Positions 1-6,252 of a stretch of DNA of 9,602 bases are shown in pieces. The stretch lies in assembly GCA_027592035.1 (NCBI GenBank), contig JAQCIK010000045.1:1-9602 (forward strand), written 5' to 3'. The DNA is from Casp-actino8 sp001510455. GTDB taxonomy: Bacteria; Actinomycetota; Acidimicrobiia; Acidimicrobiales; Ilumatobacteraceae. Below the pieces are notes generated by a model. The model did no database searches. It saw nothing but the letters and a program-made list of their open reading frames with translations, and was not told the origin of the DNA. Numbering within the stretch: the first letter of the stretch is position 1; each line of letters begins with the position of its first letter. The position numbers and the translations under genes are program-made.

Positions 1-621
1 CAGGTCGACCACGGTGACGATGCTCAGATCGCCGGCTTGTTCGATCGGGTCCGTGCCGACGTCGGACGTATCGACGTCTTGGTCAACAACGTCTACAAGA
101 TTCCGGATCCGCCCGCTTGGGGCGGAGGTTTCTGGCAGCACCCGGTGTCCATTTGGGACGACCAAGTCGGTATCGGTCTGCGGGCTCACTACATCGCGTC
201 GTGGCATGCCGCTCCGCTTCTTTTCGCCGCCGGACCAGGAGGCGCGATCTTCAACGTGTCGTCACCAGGTGGCTCGTCGTATCACTTCAGTTCGTCCTAT
301 GGCGCAGGCAAGGCCGGTCTCGACCGACTGAGTGCCGACATGGCTCTCGAGTTGAAACCCGAAGGGATCGCGTGCTGCTCGATCTACCCGGGCTCGGTGG
401 CCACCGAGTTCATTCTCGAGTGGGCCGGTGAGCGTAAGAGCGATCTGGACAAGGCGCAGACGCCGTTAGGTGTCGGCCGGGCTATTGCCGCGTTGGCGAT
501 TGCGCCCGATCTGATGGCTCGGTCCGGCTCGATTCAATGGGTCGAGGACCTGTCGGAGGAGTTCGACGTTCGCGACGAGCACGGACGTCTCGCTCCCAAG
601 TATCACACCCGGGCCAACTGA
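1..621 (+). CDS. DHRS1-like short-chain dehydrogenase/reductase, 3' part (5' end outside window)
   Basis: The reading frame is open from base 1 to the TGA at 619-621, giving the last 206 residues. The N-terminal Rossmann glycine motif lies upstream of the window. Visible SDR landmarks, counted from base 1, are NNVY at 29-32 (the NNAG position), the catalytic serine region NVSS ending at 88, and the YxxxK pair Y100/K104. From remembered family sequence it matches human DHRS1 closely: the FW..P.S.WDD..GLR.HY block, the SSPG block before YG.GKA, and the late RD.DGR motif. These proteins are NAD(P)H-dependent oxidoreductases; the substrate here is unknown. Only 4 bp separate its stop from that of the convergent P450 gene, leaving no room for a terminator. 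The SDR call is secure and the DHRS1-like subfamily is likely. Confidence 0.9.
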   Translation, partial: QVDHGDDAQIAGLFDRVRADVGRIDVLVNNVYKIPDPPAWGGGFWQHPVSIWDDQVGIGLRAHYIASWHAAPLLFAAGPGGAIFNVSSPGGSSYHFSSSYGAGKAGLDRLSADMALELKPEGIACCSIYPGSVATEFILEWAGERKSDLDKAQTPLGVGRAIAALAIAPDLMARSGSIQWVEDLSEEFDVRDEHGRLAPKYHTRAN

Positions 622-625
622 CGGC

Positions 626-1858
626 TCAGAATTCGAGGGCGAGTCGATCGACACCGCGGATGGTGAGTCGGTCGCGCCAGGTGATGTCGCCGACCGAACG
701 CATGGTGGGGAAGCGCGTCACGAGTGATCCGACGGCGATCTCGGCTTCGAGCCGGGCCAGGCTCGCGCCGAGGCAGTAGTGAATACCGGCCGCGAAGGCC
801 ACATGTCGATTGGCGTTCGGCCGATCGAGGCGCAGGGAATGCGGGTCGTCGAACATCGCCGGATCGTGATCGGCGGCCCCGAGGACGGTGGTGACGATGG
901 TTCCCGGTTCGACGACGATCGGGCCGTCGAGGCCGTGATAGGTGACGGGCACCATGGGAACGCGCACCGTTTGCTGGACGGGGCCGTCGAAACGTAGGCA
1001 CTCGTCGACCGCTCGCGGGCCGATCGACGGGTCGGCGTGCCAGGCGGCCAATTGTTCGGGACTCTTCAAGAGGGCGTTGACCGAATTGCCGATGAGGTTG
1101 ACCGTGGTCTCGTGACCAGCGATGTAGAGGAGGACGACGAAGCTCATCAGCTCGGGCATGGTGAGGGTGTCGCCCTGATCCTCGACGGCCAGGAGTGCCG
1201 AGAGAAGATCGTCTCCCGGCGAGCGGCGGCGACTCTCGACCACGTCGATCAGATACGGAATGAGTTCGGCGAAAGCCGCATCGACTCGATCGAGGTCTTC
1301 GAGAGTCGAGGTTGGTTCGAGAGCGAAGGTGATGATCTGGCTCCAGTCGCGTAACTCATCGGCACGATCTGTTGGCATGTCGAGAAGATCGGAGATCACT
1401 TGGAACGGAATGGGAAACGCCAGTTCGTCGACGAGTTCGAAGCCACCTTGTGATGCGGCACGATCGAGAACGTCATCGACCAGGTGTTGGACTCGTGGAC
1501 GAAGTCGTTCGATGGCGGTCGGTGTGAAGGCTTTGCTGACCAACCGTCGGAGGCGGGTGTGATCGGGAGGATCGAGGTTCAGGATCGACTTCGATCCACT
1601 GCGGTTCTGACGCCGGGCCCGCTTGGCTTTCCCGAGTTCGTCGATCGGTTCGTTGCCGTTGGCCTCGACGTCACGGCTGAAATCGTTGCTCCGCAACGTC
1701 CACGCCACGTCTTCGTATCGGGTGAGGACGATCGTGTCGAAGGGAGTGCGATGGACCGGATCGTGGCGACGCAATTCGTCGTAGAACGGGTAGGGATCGG
1801 CGCGAAAGGCAGGATCCGAGGGATCGAACCGAGGGAGAGAGCCCGCCGAGTTGCTCAT
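626..1858 (-). CDS. Cytochrome P450 (bacterial soluble type)
   Basis: This encodes a 410-residue soluble P450, the usual length for bacterial class I enzymes, with no membrane anchor. Motifs in order: C-helix HxxxR (H100-R104), I-helix oxygen-activation motif AGHETT (247-252), K-helix ExxR (E286-R289), and heme loop FAAGIHYCLG (355-364) with proximal cysteine C362. All key residues are present, so it should be an active monooxygenase fed electrons by a ferredoxin and reductase; neither is encoded in the window. The frame stays open further upstream, but that part is out of frame with the real upstream gene. The ATG at 1858 begins the typical P450 N-terminus and overlaps the aminotransferase stop as ATGA, which implies translational coupling. 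The substrate is unknown; sequence alone does not fix the CYP family. Confidence 0.95.
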   Translation of the reverse strand: MSNSAGSLPRFDPSDPAFRADPYPFYDELRRHDPVHRTPFDTIVLTRYEDVAWTLRSNDFSRDVEANGNEPIDELGKAKRARRQNRSGSKSILNLDPPDHTRLRRLVSKAFTPTAIERLRPRVQHLVDDVLDRAASQGGFELVDELAFPIPFQVISDLLDMPTDRADELRDWSQIITFALEPTSTLEDLDRVDAAFAELIPYLIDVVESRRRSPGDDLLSALLAVEDQGDTLTMPELMSFVVLLYIAGHETTVNLIGNSVNALLKSPEQLAAWHADPSIGPRAVDECLRFDGPVQQTVRVPMVPVTYHGLDGPIVVEPGTIVTTVLGAADHDPAMFDDPHSLRLDRPNANRHVAFAAGIHYCLGASLARLEAEIAVGSLVTRFPTMRSVGDITWRDRLTIRGVDRLALEF

Positions 1859-3072
1859 GGGGTGGTGACCGCCTGAGTGAGAGCATCGACCACGCGGTCG
1901 ATCTCGGAATCGGAGATGACGAGGGGAGGGCAGAAGGTGTTGGTGTCGACTCCGACAGCTCGCGTGATGACACCCATGTCGAGCATCCGGTCGCGAACCG
2001 TCAGTGGGTCGACACCAGGCTTTTGCGCGACGGCCCAGACCGCACCGTCGCCGCGAACTTCGGCGACCAGATCGTCGGCGGCCAGTGAGTGCAGCCCGGC
2101 CGACAGTCGTCGTCCGACATGATGGGCCCGTTCGACGAGACCTTCTCGTTCGATGATCTCGATATTGACGAGGGCGGCTCGACAGGACAATGGATGACCT
2201 GAGTAGGTGAATCCGGTGCGGAGGAAGAACGCGGGATCGGCTTCGAGGGCGGCTCGTACCGCCGGCCCGACGAACACTCCACCGAGCGGGACGTAGCCCG
2301 AGGTGACGGCCTTGGCGAAGGTGACGAGATCGGGTCGAACCCCGAACCGATGAGCGGCGAACCAATGACCGAGTCGACCGAATCCGCTGATCACCTCGTC
2401 ATAGATGAGGAAGGCTCCGTGTTGGTCGCACAGCCGACGCACGCTCTCGAGGTATCCGTCGGCGGGCGGGAACACTCCACCGGCTCCTTGCACCGGCTCG
2501 ACGAGGACGGCGGCGATCGTGTCCCCATGGTGTGACATCGACGTGGCCAACGCTTCGATGTCGTCGGCGGGCACCTGAATCACGTCTCCGACGAGCGGGC
2601 CGTACCCCTCGCGGTTGGGCGGTATTCCTTGGGCGCTCGTCCCGCCGTAGGCCGTGCCGTGGTAGCCGCGTTGTCTCGAGATGATGACCGTCCGTTCGGC
2701 ACGACCGGCCTGCACGTGAGCCAGACGGGCCAACTTCATGGCGGTGTCGACCGCCTCGGACCCCGAGGAGCAGAAGAAGGTACGGGCGTCGGGCATGGGT
2801 GAGATGGGAATCAGGCGTTCGGCCAATTCCTCCACGACGTCGTTCGTGAAGGGGTCGAACGTCGAGTATCCGGCCAAGGTGGCGGCCTGGGCCGAGAGGG
2901 CATCGGCGATCTCTTGGCGACCGTGTCCGACGGCGCAGTACCACAGCGAGGCCATGGCATCGATGTACTCACGTCCCTCGGAGTCGGTGACAGTTGCTCC
3001 TCGACCCGACACGATGGAACGGAAGTCGGATCGGGTGGGTTTGGCGAAGGGGTGCAGGAAGGCCGAGACCAT
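1855..3072 (-). CDS. Class III PLP-dependent aminotransferase (omega-aminotransferase type)
   Basis: This encodes a 405-residue fold-type I aminotransferase of the class III family (ornithine, beta-alanine, diamine, omega-amino acid transaminases). Visible landmarks are the SSGSEA cofactor-phosphate loop (102-107), YHG (137-139) for ring stacking, YDEV with D225 contacting the pyridine nitrogen, and the Schiff-base lysine K254 in FAKAVTSG. The open frame extends into the znu promoter region, but ATG at 3072 gives the normal family N-terminus. No clear Shine-Dalgarno precedes it; a TACCGT hexamer sits 7 bases upstream, so a leaderless start is possible. The stop overlaps the P450 ATG (ATGA), so the two proteins are probably made together. 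It is divergent from znuA. The amino donor cannot be deduced; an enzyme of amine catabolism or biosynthesis linked to the P450 is inference. Confidence 0.92.
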   Translation of the reverse strand: MVSAFLHPFAKPTRSDFRSIVSGRGATVTDSEGREYIDAMASLWYCAVGHGRQEIADALSAQAATLAGYSTFDPFTNDVVEELAERLIPISPMPDARTFFCSSGSEAVDTAMKLARLAHVQAGRAERTVIISRQRGYHGTAYGGTSAQGIPPNREGYGPLVGDVIQVPADDIEALATSMSHHGDTIAAVLVEPVQGAGGVFPPADGYLESVRRLCDQHGAFLIYDEVISGFGRLGHWFAAHRFGVRPDLVTFAKAVTSGYVPLGGVFVGPAVRAALEADPAFFLRTGFTYSGHPLSCRAALVNIEIIEREGLVERAHHVGRRLSAGLHSLAADDLVAEVRGDGAVWAVAQKPGVDPLTVRDRMLDMGVITRAVGVDTNTFCPPLVISDSEIDRVVDALTQAVTTP

Positions 3073-3080
3073 GACACGGA

Positions 3081-3107
3081 CGGTAGTGGGGACGCGGTCG
3101 GTAGTGG
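3081..3107. repeat. Two direct copies of CGGTAGTGG upstream of the aminotransferase
   Basis: The 9-mer CGGTAGTGG occurs at 3081-3089 and again at 3099-3107, an 18-bp period, within 40 bp of the aminotransferase start. It could be a tandem operator or activator site for the minus-strand operon, since 18 bp is close to two helical turns. No known regulator is recognised and chance is possible. The rest of the 105-bp gap between the divergent genes holds the znu promoter. Confidence 0.35.
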
Positions 3108-3141
3108 AGAGCGAGAGGCGGTGGGTGGGGATCGCCAGGAG

Positions 3142-3170
3142 TTGCGAGACAGAATGAGAACCATTATCAT
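3142..3170 (+). promoter_or_regulatory. znuABC promoter, leaderless layout
   Basis: A -35 hexamer TTGCGA (3142-3147) and a -10 hexamer TATCAT (3165-3170, five of six to TATAAT) are separated by exactly 17 bp. Transcription would begin about 7 bases after the -10, at 3177-3178, which is the A of the znuA ATG. This predicts a leaderless mRNA, a common arrangement in actinobacteria. The -10 and half the spacer lie inside the Zur/Fur-type palindrome, so a bound repressor would exclude RNA polymerase. Confidence 0.7.
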
Positions 3171-3171
3171 T
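3153..3171. promoter_or_regulatory. Candidate Zur box (Fur-family operator)
   Basis: AATGAGAACCATTATCATT is a 19-bp imperfect palindrome: seven of the nine symmetric base pairs match, starting with AATGA/TCATT at the ends. It is AT-rich in an otherwise GC-rich window. The form resembles Fur-superfamily operators built on TGA-N-TCA half-sites. Its place on the -10 of a zinc transporter operon makes Zur the likely ligand; an Fe-Fur or Mn regulator is the alternative. Zur itself is not encoded in the window. Confidence 0.65.
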
Positions 3172-3177
3172 ATTTCC

Positions 3178-4233
3178 ATGCATCGTCGCTCCATTGCTCT
3201 TTCCGTGTCCCTCTCGGTTCTCCTCGTCACCGCGTGTGGATCCGACGACTCGGCCGGTTCGTCCACGGATGCATCCCTGTCCGTCGTGGCGACCCATTCG
3301 GTTCTCGGGGCCATCGTGAGCGATCTGGTGGGCGATCTGGCCGAGGTTCGCGTCTTGATTCCCAATGGCATCGATCCTCACGAGTGGGAACCGTCGGCCA
3401 AGGATGTGGAGGCAATCAATCGGGCGTCTTTGGTCGTGGCCAATGGACTGAATCTTGAAGAGGGTCTGGATTCGATTCTCGATACGGCCGAGTCACCGGT
3501 GTTCTATGCGACCGATCACATCGAGGTTCTGGAGATGGGTGACAATTCCCACGCTCACGACGATCATGACGATGAGCACGGTGATGAGCACGGTGATGAG
3601 CACGGTGATGAGCACGGTGACGATCATGACGATGAGCACGGTGATGAGCACGGTGATGAGCACGGTGATGAGCACGGTGATGAGCACGGTGATGAGCACG
3701 GTGATGAGCACGGTGATGAGCATGACGGGGGTGATCCTCACTTCTGGACCGATCCGTTGGCGGTGGCCGAAGTCGTCGAACATCTCACTGAGGAGTTGAC
3801 GACAGTGGGTCTCGACGTCGCCGAACGAGCCGAGGCTCTGATCGCCGATCTGAGTGCTCTCGACGCCGAGGTCCGGGAGTCGTTGTCGGCGATCCCGGTC
3901 GAGGATCGCGTGATGATCACCGGTCACGTGTCGATGGCCTATTTCGCCGCCCACTACGACTTCGAGTTGTTGGGTTCGATCGTGCCCAGTTTCTCGTCGT
4001 CGGCCGAGGCCACTGCCGCGAACCTGGCCGAATTGAAAGAGGCGATCGCGGCCGAGGGTGTCTCGGTCATCTTCGCCGAACTCGGCGCGCCCGACGAGGT
4101 CGTGCGGGCGCTCGCCGACGAGACCGGAGTGCGCGTGATCGTCGTGTCGTACCGTCTCGTGCCCGACGACAACACGTACCGCTCCTTCCTCCTTCGCCTG
4201 GCATCAGAGGTGCGCGACGCTCTGACTGCGTAG
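3178..4233 (+). CDS. znuA: Zinc ABC transporter substrate-binding lipoprotein with His-rich loop
   Basis: This 351-residue protein belongs to the cluster 9 (ZnuA/TroA) solute-binding family, which captures Zn2+ or Mn2+ outside the membrane for the ABC permease. The N-terminus MHRRS is followed by a hydrophobic stretch and lipobox VTAC near residue 19, so it should be a lipid-anchored lipoprotein. Likely metal ligands are H68 (DPHEWEP), H188 (DPHFW), H250 (ITGHVS) and perhaps E301. Between the first two ligands lies an acidic histidine-rich loop (about 125-183) with 16 His, encoded by tandem repeats; such loops are typical of Zn-specific members and lengthen it over the usual 300 or so residues. 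The ATG at 3178 fits the leaderless promoter. An in-frame ATG at 3154, 12 bases after AGGAG, would lie inside the operator and is less likely. Confidence 0.93.
   Translation: MHRRSIALSVSLSVLLVTACGSDDSAGSSTDASLSVVATHSVLGAIVSDLVGDLAEVRVLIPNGIDPHEWEPSAKDVEAINRASLVVANGLNLEEGLDSILDTAESPVFYATDHIEVLEMGDNSHAHDDHDDEHGDEHGDEHGDEHGDDHDDEHGDEHGDEHGDEHGDEHGDEHGDEHGDEHDGGDPHFWTDPLAVAEVVEHLTEELTTVGLDVAERAEALIADLSALDAEVRESLSAIPVEDRVMITGHVSMAYFAAHYDFELLGSIVPSFSSSAEATAANLAELKEAIAAEGVSVIFAELGAPDEVVRALADETGVRVIVVSYRLVPDDNTYRSFLLRLASEVRDALTA
3559..3726 (+). repeat. 12-bp tandem repeat array (14 units) encoding the ZnuA His loop
   Basis: There are fourteen in-frame 12-bp units. Eleven are exactly GATGAGCACGGT (Asp-Glu-His-Gly), two are GACGATCATGAC (DDHD) and the last is GATGAGCATGAC (DEHD). 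A higher-order 60-bp unit (one DDHD plus four DEHG, 3559-3618) is repeated exactly at 3619-3678, followed by further 12-mers. The units are identical at DNA level, not just in protein, which points to recent expansion by slippage or unequal exchange. Copy number may vary among strains or be misassembled. Confidence 0.95.
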
Positions 4234-4234
4234 C

Positions 4235-5086
4235 GTGGGGTCCGTGGGCTCACTCGTCGACCCGTTTCTCGACAACTCCTTCATGCAGCGAGCGTTGCTC
4301 GCCGGTGTGCTGGTCGCTGTCCTGTGCGCGATCGTCGGCACCTACGTCGTGTTGAGGGGCATGGCCTTCATCGGTGACGCATTGGCCCACGGTGTTCTGC
4401 CAGGGGTGGCCGGATCGGTGATTTTCGGATTCTCGAGTCTGCTCGGTGCCGCCATCGGGGCCGGGGTGATGATCGGCGGTGTCAGCCTGGTGACCAAACG
4501 CTCCAAGCTTTCGTCCGATACGGCCATCGGGTTGTTGTTCGTCGGACTCCTCGCCGCCGGCGTCGTGATGGTGTCGAGTTCCGACCGCTTGACCGGTGAC
4601 ATCGACGCGATCTTGTTCGGCGAGTTCTTGGGAGTCGACTGGTGGGACATTCGAGTCCTCGGAGTGGCGGTTGTTCTCGTTGGAGCTGTCGTCATGTGGT
4701 CGTACCGACCCTTCGCCGTGCTGTGTTTCGACGTCGATCTGGCTCGAGCGATGGGCTACCGAGCCGACATCCATCACCGGACGATGCTCGTCATGGTGGC
4801 GGCGACGATCGTGGTGTCGTTCCAGTCGGTCGGCGCACTCCTCGTCTTCGGGATGCTCCTCGGTCCGGCCGGAGCAGGAGCACTGATCGCTCGCCGGATC
4901 GGCGTCATGATGGCCTGGGCGGCTGGTATCGGCGCATTGTCGGTGTATTTCGGATTGCTGGTGTCGTATCACTGGGACTGGGCGGCGGGAGCATCGGTGG
5001 TTGTGGTCGCCGTTGCGTTCTTCTTCGCCGTGCTCATCGTCGTCGAAATCAGACGAGCGCTGGCCGAACGACGGGAGCCGGCATGA
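4235..5086 (+). CDS. znuB: Zinc ABC transporter permease
   Basis: This 283-residue integral membrane protein is the ABC-3 family partner that passes Zn2+ from ZnuA across the membrane. About eight hydrophobic helices are visible, the first near residues 19-39 and the last near 251-271. Family landmarks are VVLRGMAFIGDALAHGVLPG (39-58), the DAILFGEFLG segment (124-133), and SVGALLVFGMLLGPAGAGAL (188-207), the stretch expected to contact the ATPase. The start is GTG at 4235, one base after the znuA stop; GTG at 4244 is an alternative. Both keep the DPFLDNSFMQRALLAG N-terminus typical of the family, whereas the internal ATG at 4283 would cut it. Spacing to znuA implies co-translation. No His-rich stretch is present. 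Confidence 0.93.
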   Translation: MGSVGSLVDPFLDNSFMQRALLAGVLVAVLCAIVGTYVVLRGMAFIGDALAHGVLPGVAGSVIFGFSSLLGAAIGAGVMIGGVSLVTKRSKLSSDTAIGLLFVGLLAAGVVMVSSSDRLTGDIDAILFGEFLGVDWWDIRVLGVAVVLVGAVVMWSYRPFAVLCFDVDLARAMGYRADIHHRTMLVMVAATIVVSFQSVGALLVFGMLLGPAGAGALIARRIGVMMAWAAGIGALSVYFGLLVSYHWDWAAGASVVVVAVAFFFAVLIVVEIRRALAERREPA

Positions 5087-5853
5087 AACCGGTCGTCGTT
5101 GCCCGTCGGTTGTCGGTCGGTTACGGCTCGCGGGTCGTGTTGGAAGACGTCGATACCTACCTCGAACCCGGTGGTTCGGTGGCCCTTGTCGGATCGAACG
5201 GCTCGGGAAAGTCGACGTTGCTGAAAACCTTCGCCGGACTCCTTCCGGTACTCGACGGCGGGCTCGAAGTACTCGGTGCGCCTCCGGGAGCCGAAACGAC
5301 AGGCGTCGCTTATCTGAGTCAGTACCACCGCGACGGACTGGCGCTTCCGATTCGAGCGATCGACGTCGTGCGCATGGCCCGTTTCGACCAACGTGGTCGG
5401 CTGGCGCGTCGTCGACGCGAGGACGAGGAGGCAGTGGCCACGTCCATGACGAGGATGGGTATCGATCATCTGGCCGATCGAGCCATGAGAGATCTGTCGG
5501 GCGGGCAGCAACAGCGGGTGTACCTGGCCCAGGTGCTCGCTCGGCGCTCGAAGCTCCTGCTACTCGACGAACCGACCTCAGGTCTCGACGCGCCGGGTCG
5601 AGCCGCCTATCTGGAGGTGATGGCGGCCGAGCGCGAGCGCGGTGCCGTGATCGTGTCGGCCACGCACGACGTGGGGGAGGCATCCGAATGCGAGCGAGTC
5701 GTGCTCCTCGCCGGACGCGTGGTCGCCGATGGGCCGCCACGTGTCGTTCTCACACCCGAGAACTTGTTGGCCACGTTCGGCGTCGGTCTCACCCATGTGG
5801 ACGGACGACTCGTCGTCACTGAACATCTCCACGGTCACGAACACGACCACTAG
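5083..5853 (+). CDS. znuC: Zinc ABC transporter ATP-binding protein with His-rich C-terminus
   Basis: This 256-residue ABC ATPase powers the ZnuAB importer. Motifs: Walker A GSNGSGKST (37-45), Q-loop Q80, signature LSGGQQQR (138-145), Walker B LLLLDE (158-163) and switch histidine H195 in SATHD. All catalytic elements are intact. The ATG at 5083 overlaps the znuB TGA (ATGA), and GGGAG sits 5 bases upstream, one of the few good ribosome sites here. The protein ends in the short tail HLHGHEHDH, five His in nine residues, on the cytoplasmic side. It could sense or buffer incoming zinc (inference). It is the last gene of the znuABC operon. Confidence 0.95.
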   Translation: MKPVVVARRLSVGYGSRVVLEDVDTYLEPGGSVALVGSNGSGKSTLLKTFAGLLPVLDGGLEVLGAPPGAETTGVAYLSQYHRDGLALPIRAIDVVRMARFDQRGRLARRRREDEEAVATSMTRMGIDHLADRAMRDLSGGQQQRVYLAQVLARRSKLLLLDEPTSGLDAPGRAAYLEVMAAERERGAVIVSATHDVGEASECERVVLLAGRVVADGPPRVVLTPENLLATFGVGLTHVDGRLVVTEHLHGHEHDH

Positions 5854-5872
5854 TTGGTGTTGTGGTGAGGAC

Positions 5873-5893
5873 TCTTCACCGTATGGGTGAAGA
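5873..5893. terminator. Hairpin between convergent genes, candidate bidirectional terminator
   Basis: TCTTCACC (5873-5880) pairs perfectly with GGTGAAGA (5886-5893) around a 5-base loop. It lies in the 60-bp gap between the znuC stop and the stop of the opposing His-rich gene, where terminators are expected. No U-tract follows directly on either strand, so it would be an L-shaped type as reported in actinobacteria, or only a 3'-end stabiliser. A further TTCACC copy just downstream makes alternative pairing possible. Confidence 0.5.
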
Positions 5894-5913
5894 TCATTCA
5901 CCAGATTTTCAGT

Positions 5914-6213
5914 TCAGTGCTCGTCCCAATGATCGTCGTGTCGGGCGTGCAAGTGCCCGTCGTGCAGATAGTCGACGTGATCACCATGTGGAACCGGGGT
6001 GTGGCCGCAATCGGGGCCGTGCTCGTGCTCGTGCTCAGCGTGTTCGACACACAAATCGATCGTGCACTCGTCCCAGTGGTCGTCGTGCTGATGGTGGCGG
6101 TGACCATTGTGGACGTAGTCGATGTGGTCGTCGTGCTCGATGGCCACATGACCGCAGTCGGGCCCGTGGACGTGAGGGTGATCTTCGTGTCGGTGTGAGA
6201 CGCTCACGAGCAC
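5914..6213 (-). CDS. Histidine-rich small protein with two metal-binding-type repeats
   Basis: This 99-residue protein (97 if it starts at the second GTG, 6207) contains 27 histidines and 4 cysteines and has no signal peptide or membrane segment, so it should be cytoplasmic. Residues 16-50 and 65-99 are two copies of a 35-residue unit, 23 positions identical, with every histidine of the unit in register at an offset of 49. Each copy opens HGPDCGH, continues with H-x2-H-x4-H-x2-H-x-H spacing and closes HDDHWDE. Similar HGDHVDYLHDGHLH proteins are remembered from other bacteria near zinc genes, often under misleading names; this could not be searched. Position beside znuABC suggests a zinc reservoir or chaperone (inference). 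The antisense frame is valine-rich and spurious. No clear Shine-Dalgarno or Zur box precedes it. Confidence 0.82.
   Translation of the reverse strand: MLVSVSHRHEDHPHVHGPDCGHVAIEHDDHIDYVHNGHRHHQHDDHWDECTIDLCVEHAEHEHEHGPDCGHTPVPHGDHVDYLHDGHLHARHDDHWDEH
5917..6168 (-). repeat. Internal duplication in the His-rich gene
   Basis: The two 105-bp copies lie at 6064-6168 (residues 16-50) and 5917-6021 (residues 65-99), joined by a 42-bp linker that encodes CVEHAEHEHEHE-like sequence. Protein identity is 23 of 35, with all shared His and the first Cys conserved, while neutral positions differ. This suggests an older duplication kept by selection on the ligands, unlike the near-perfect array in znuA. 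Confidence 0.85.
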
Positions 6214-6216
6214 AGT

Positions 6217-6246
6217 CTGGCATTCGCGGCGAAGTCGGTGTGGAAT
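6217..6246 (+). promoter_or_regulatory. Possible leaderless promoter of the DHRS12-like gene
   Basis: CTGGCA (6217-6222) and TGGAAT (6241-6246) each match four of six positions of the -35 and -10 consensus with an 18-bp spacer. Six bases later is the GTG at 6253, matching the leaderless geometry at znuA. The palindrome TTCGC-G-GCGAA (6223-6233) lies in the spacer. The elements are weak and this is tentative. Confidence 0.35.
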
Positions 6247-6252
6247 AGAGAC

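Noticed and set aside
626..2365. P450 frame extended to a 579-residue protein
   Set aside because: The extra N-terminal part overlaps the aminotransferase in another frame and is Arg/Ser-rich noise. The P450 fold begins at the ATG at 1858.
3559..3726. The 12-bp tandem array as a CRISPR, replication origin iterons or protein-binding array
   Set aside because: It has no spacers, stays in frame through 14 codon-aligned units, and encodes a loop at the expected place in ZnuA.
3493..3954. 153-residue minus-strand frame with repeated VLIT units
   Set aside because: It is the complement of the 12-bp array inside znuA. The hydrophobic repeat follows from the DNA repeat, and znuA has clear family motifs.
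4250..5740. 496-residue minus-strand open frame opposite znuB and znuC
   Set aside because: It is low-complexity Arg/Pro/His shadow sequence opposite two genes with complete motifs, typical of high-GC DNA.
5894..5913. Additional TTCACC copy near the hairpin as a third operator box
   Set aside because: It is short and irregularly spaced, and lies between two gene ends where a transcriptional operator is not expected.
5887..6198. 103-residue plus-strand open frame, rich in Val and Ile, resembling a membrane protein
   Set aside because: It is the antisense of the His/Asp-rich gene: CAC and GAC codons read backwards give GTG and GTC. The minus-strand protein has a clear repeat and ligand pattern.
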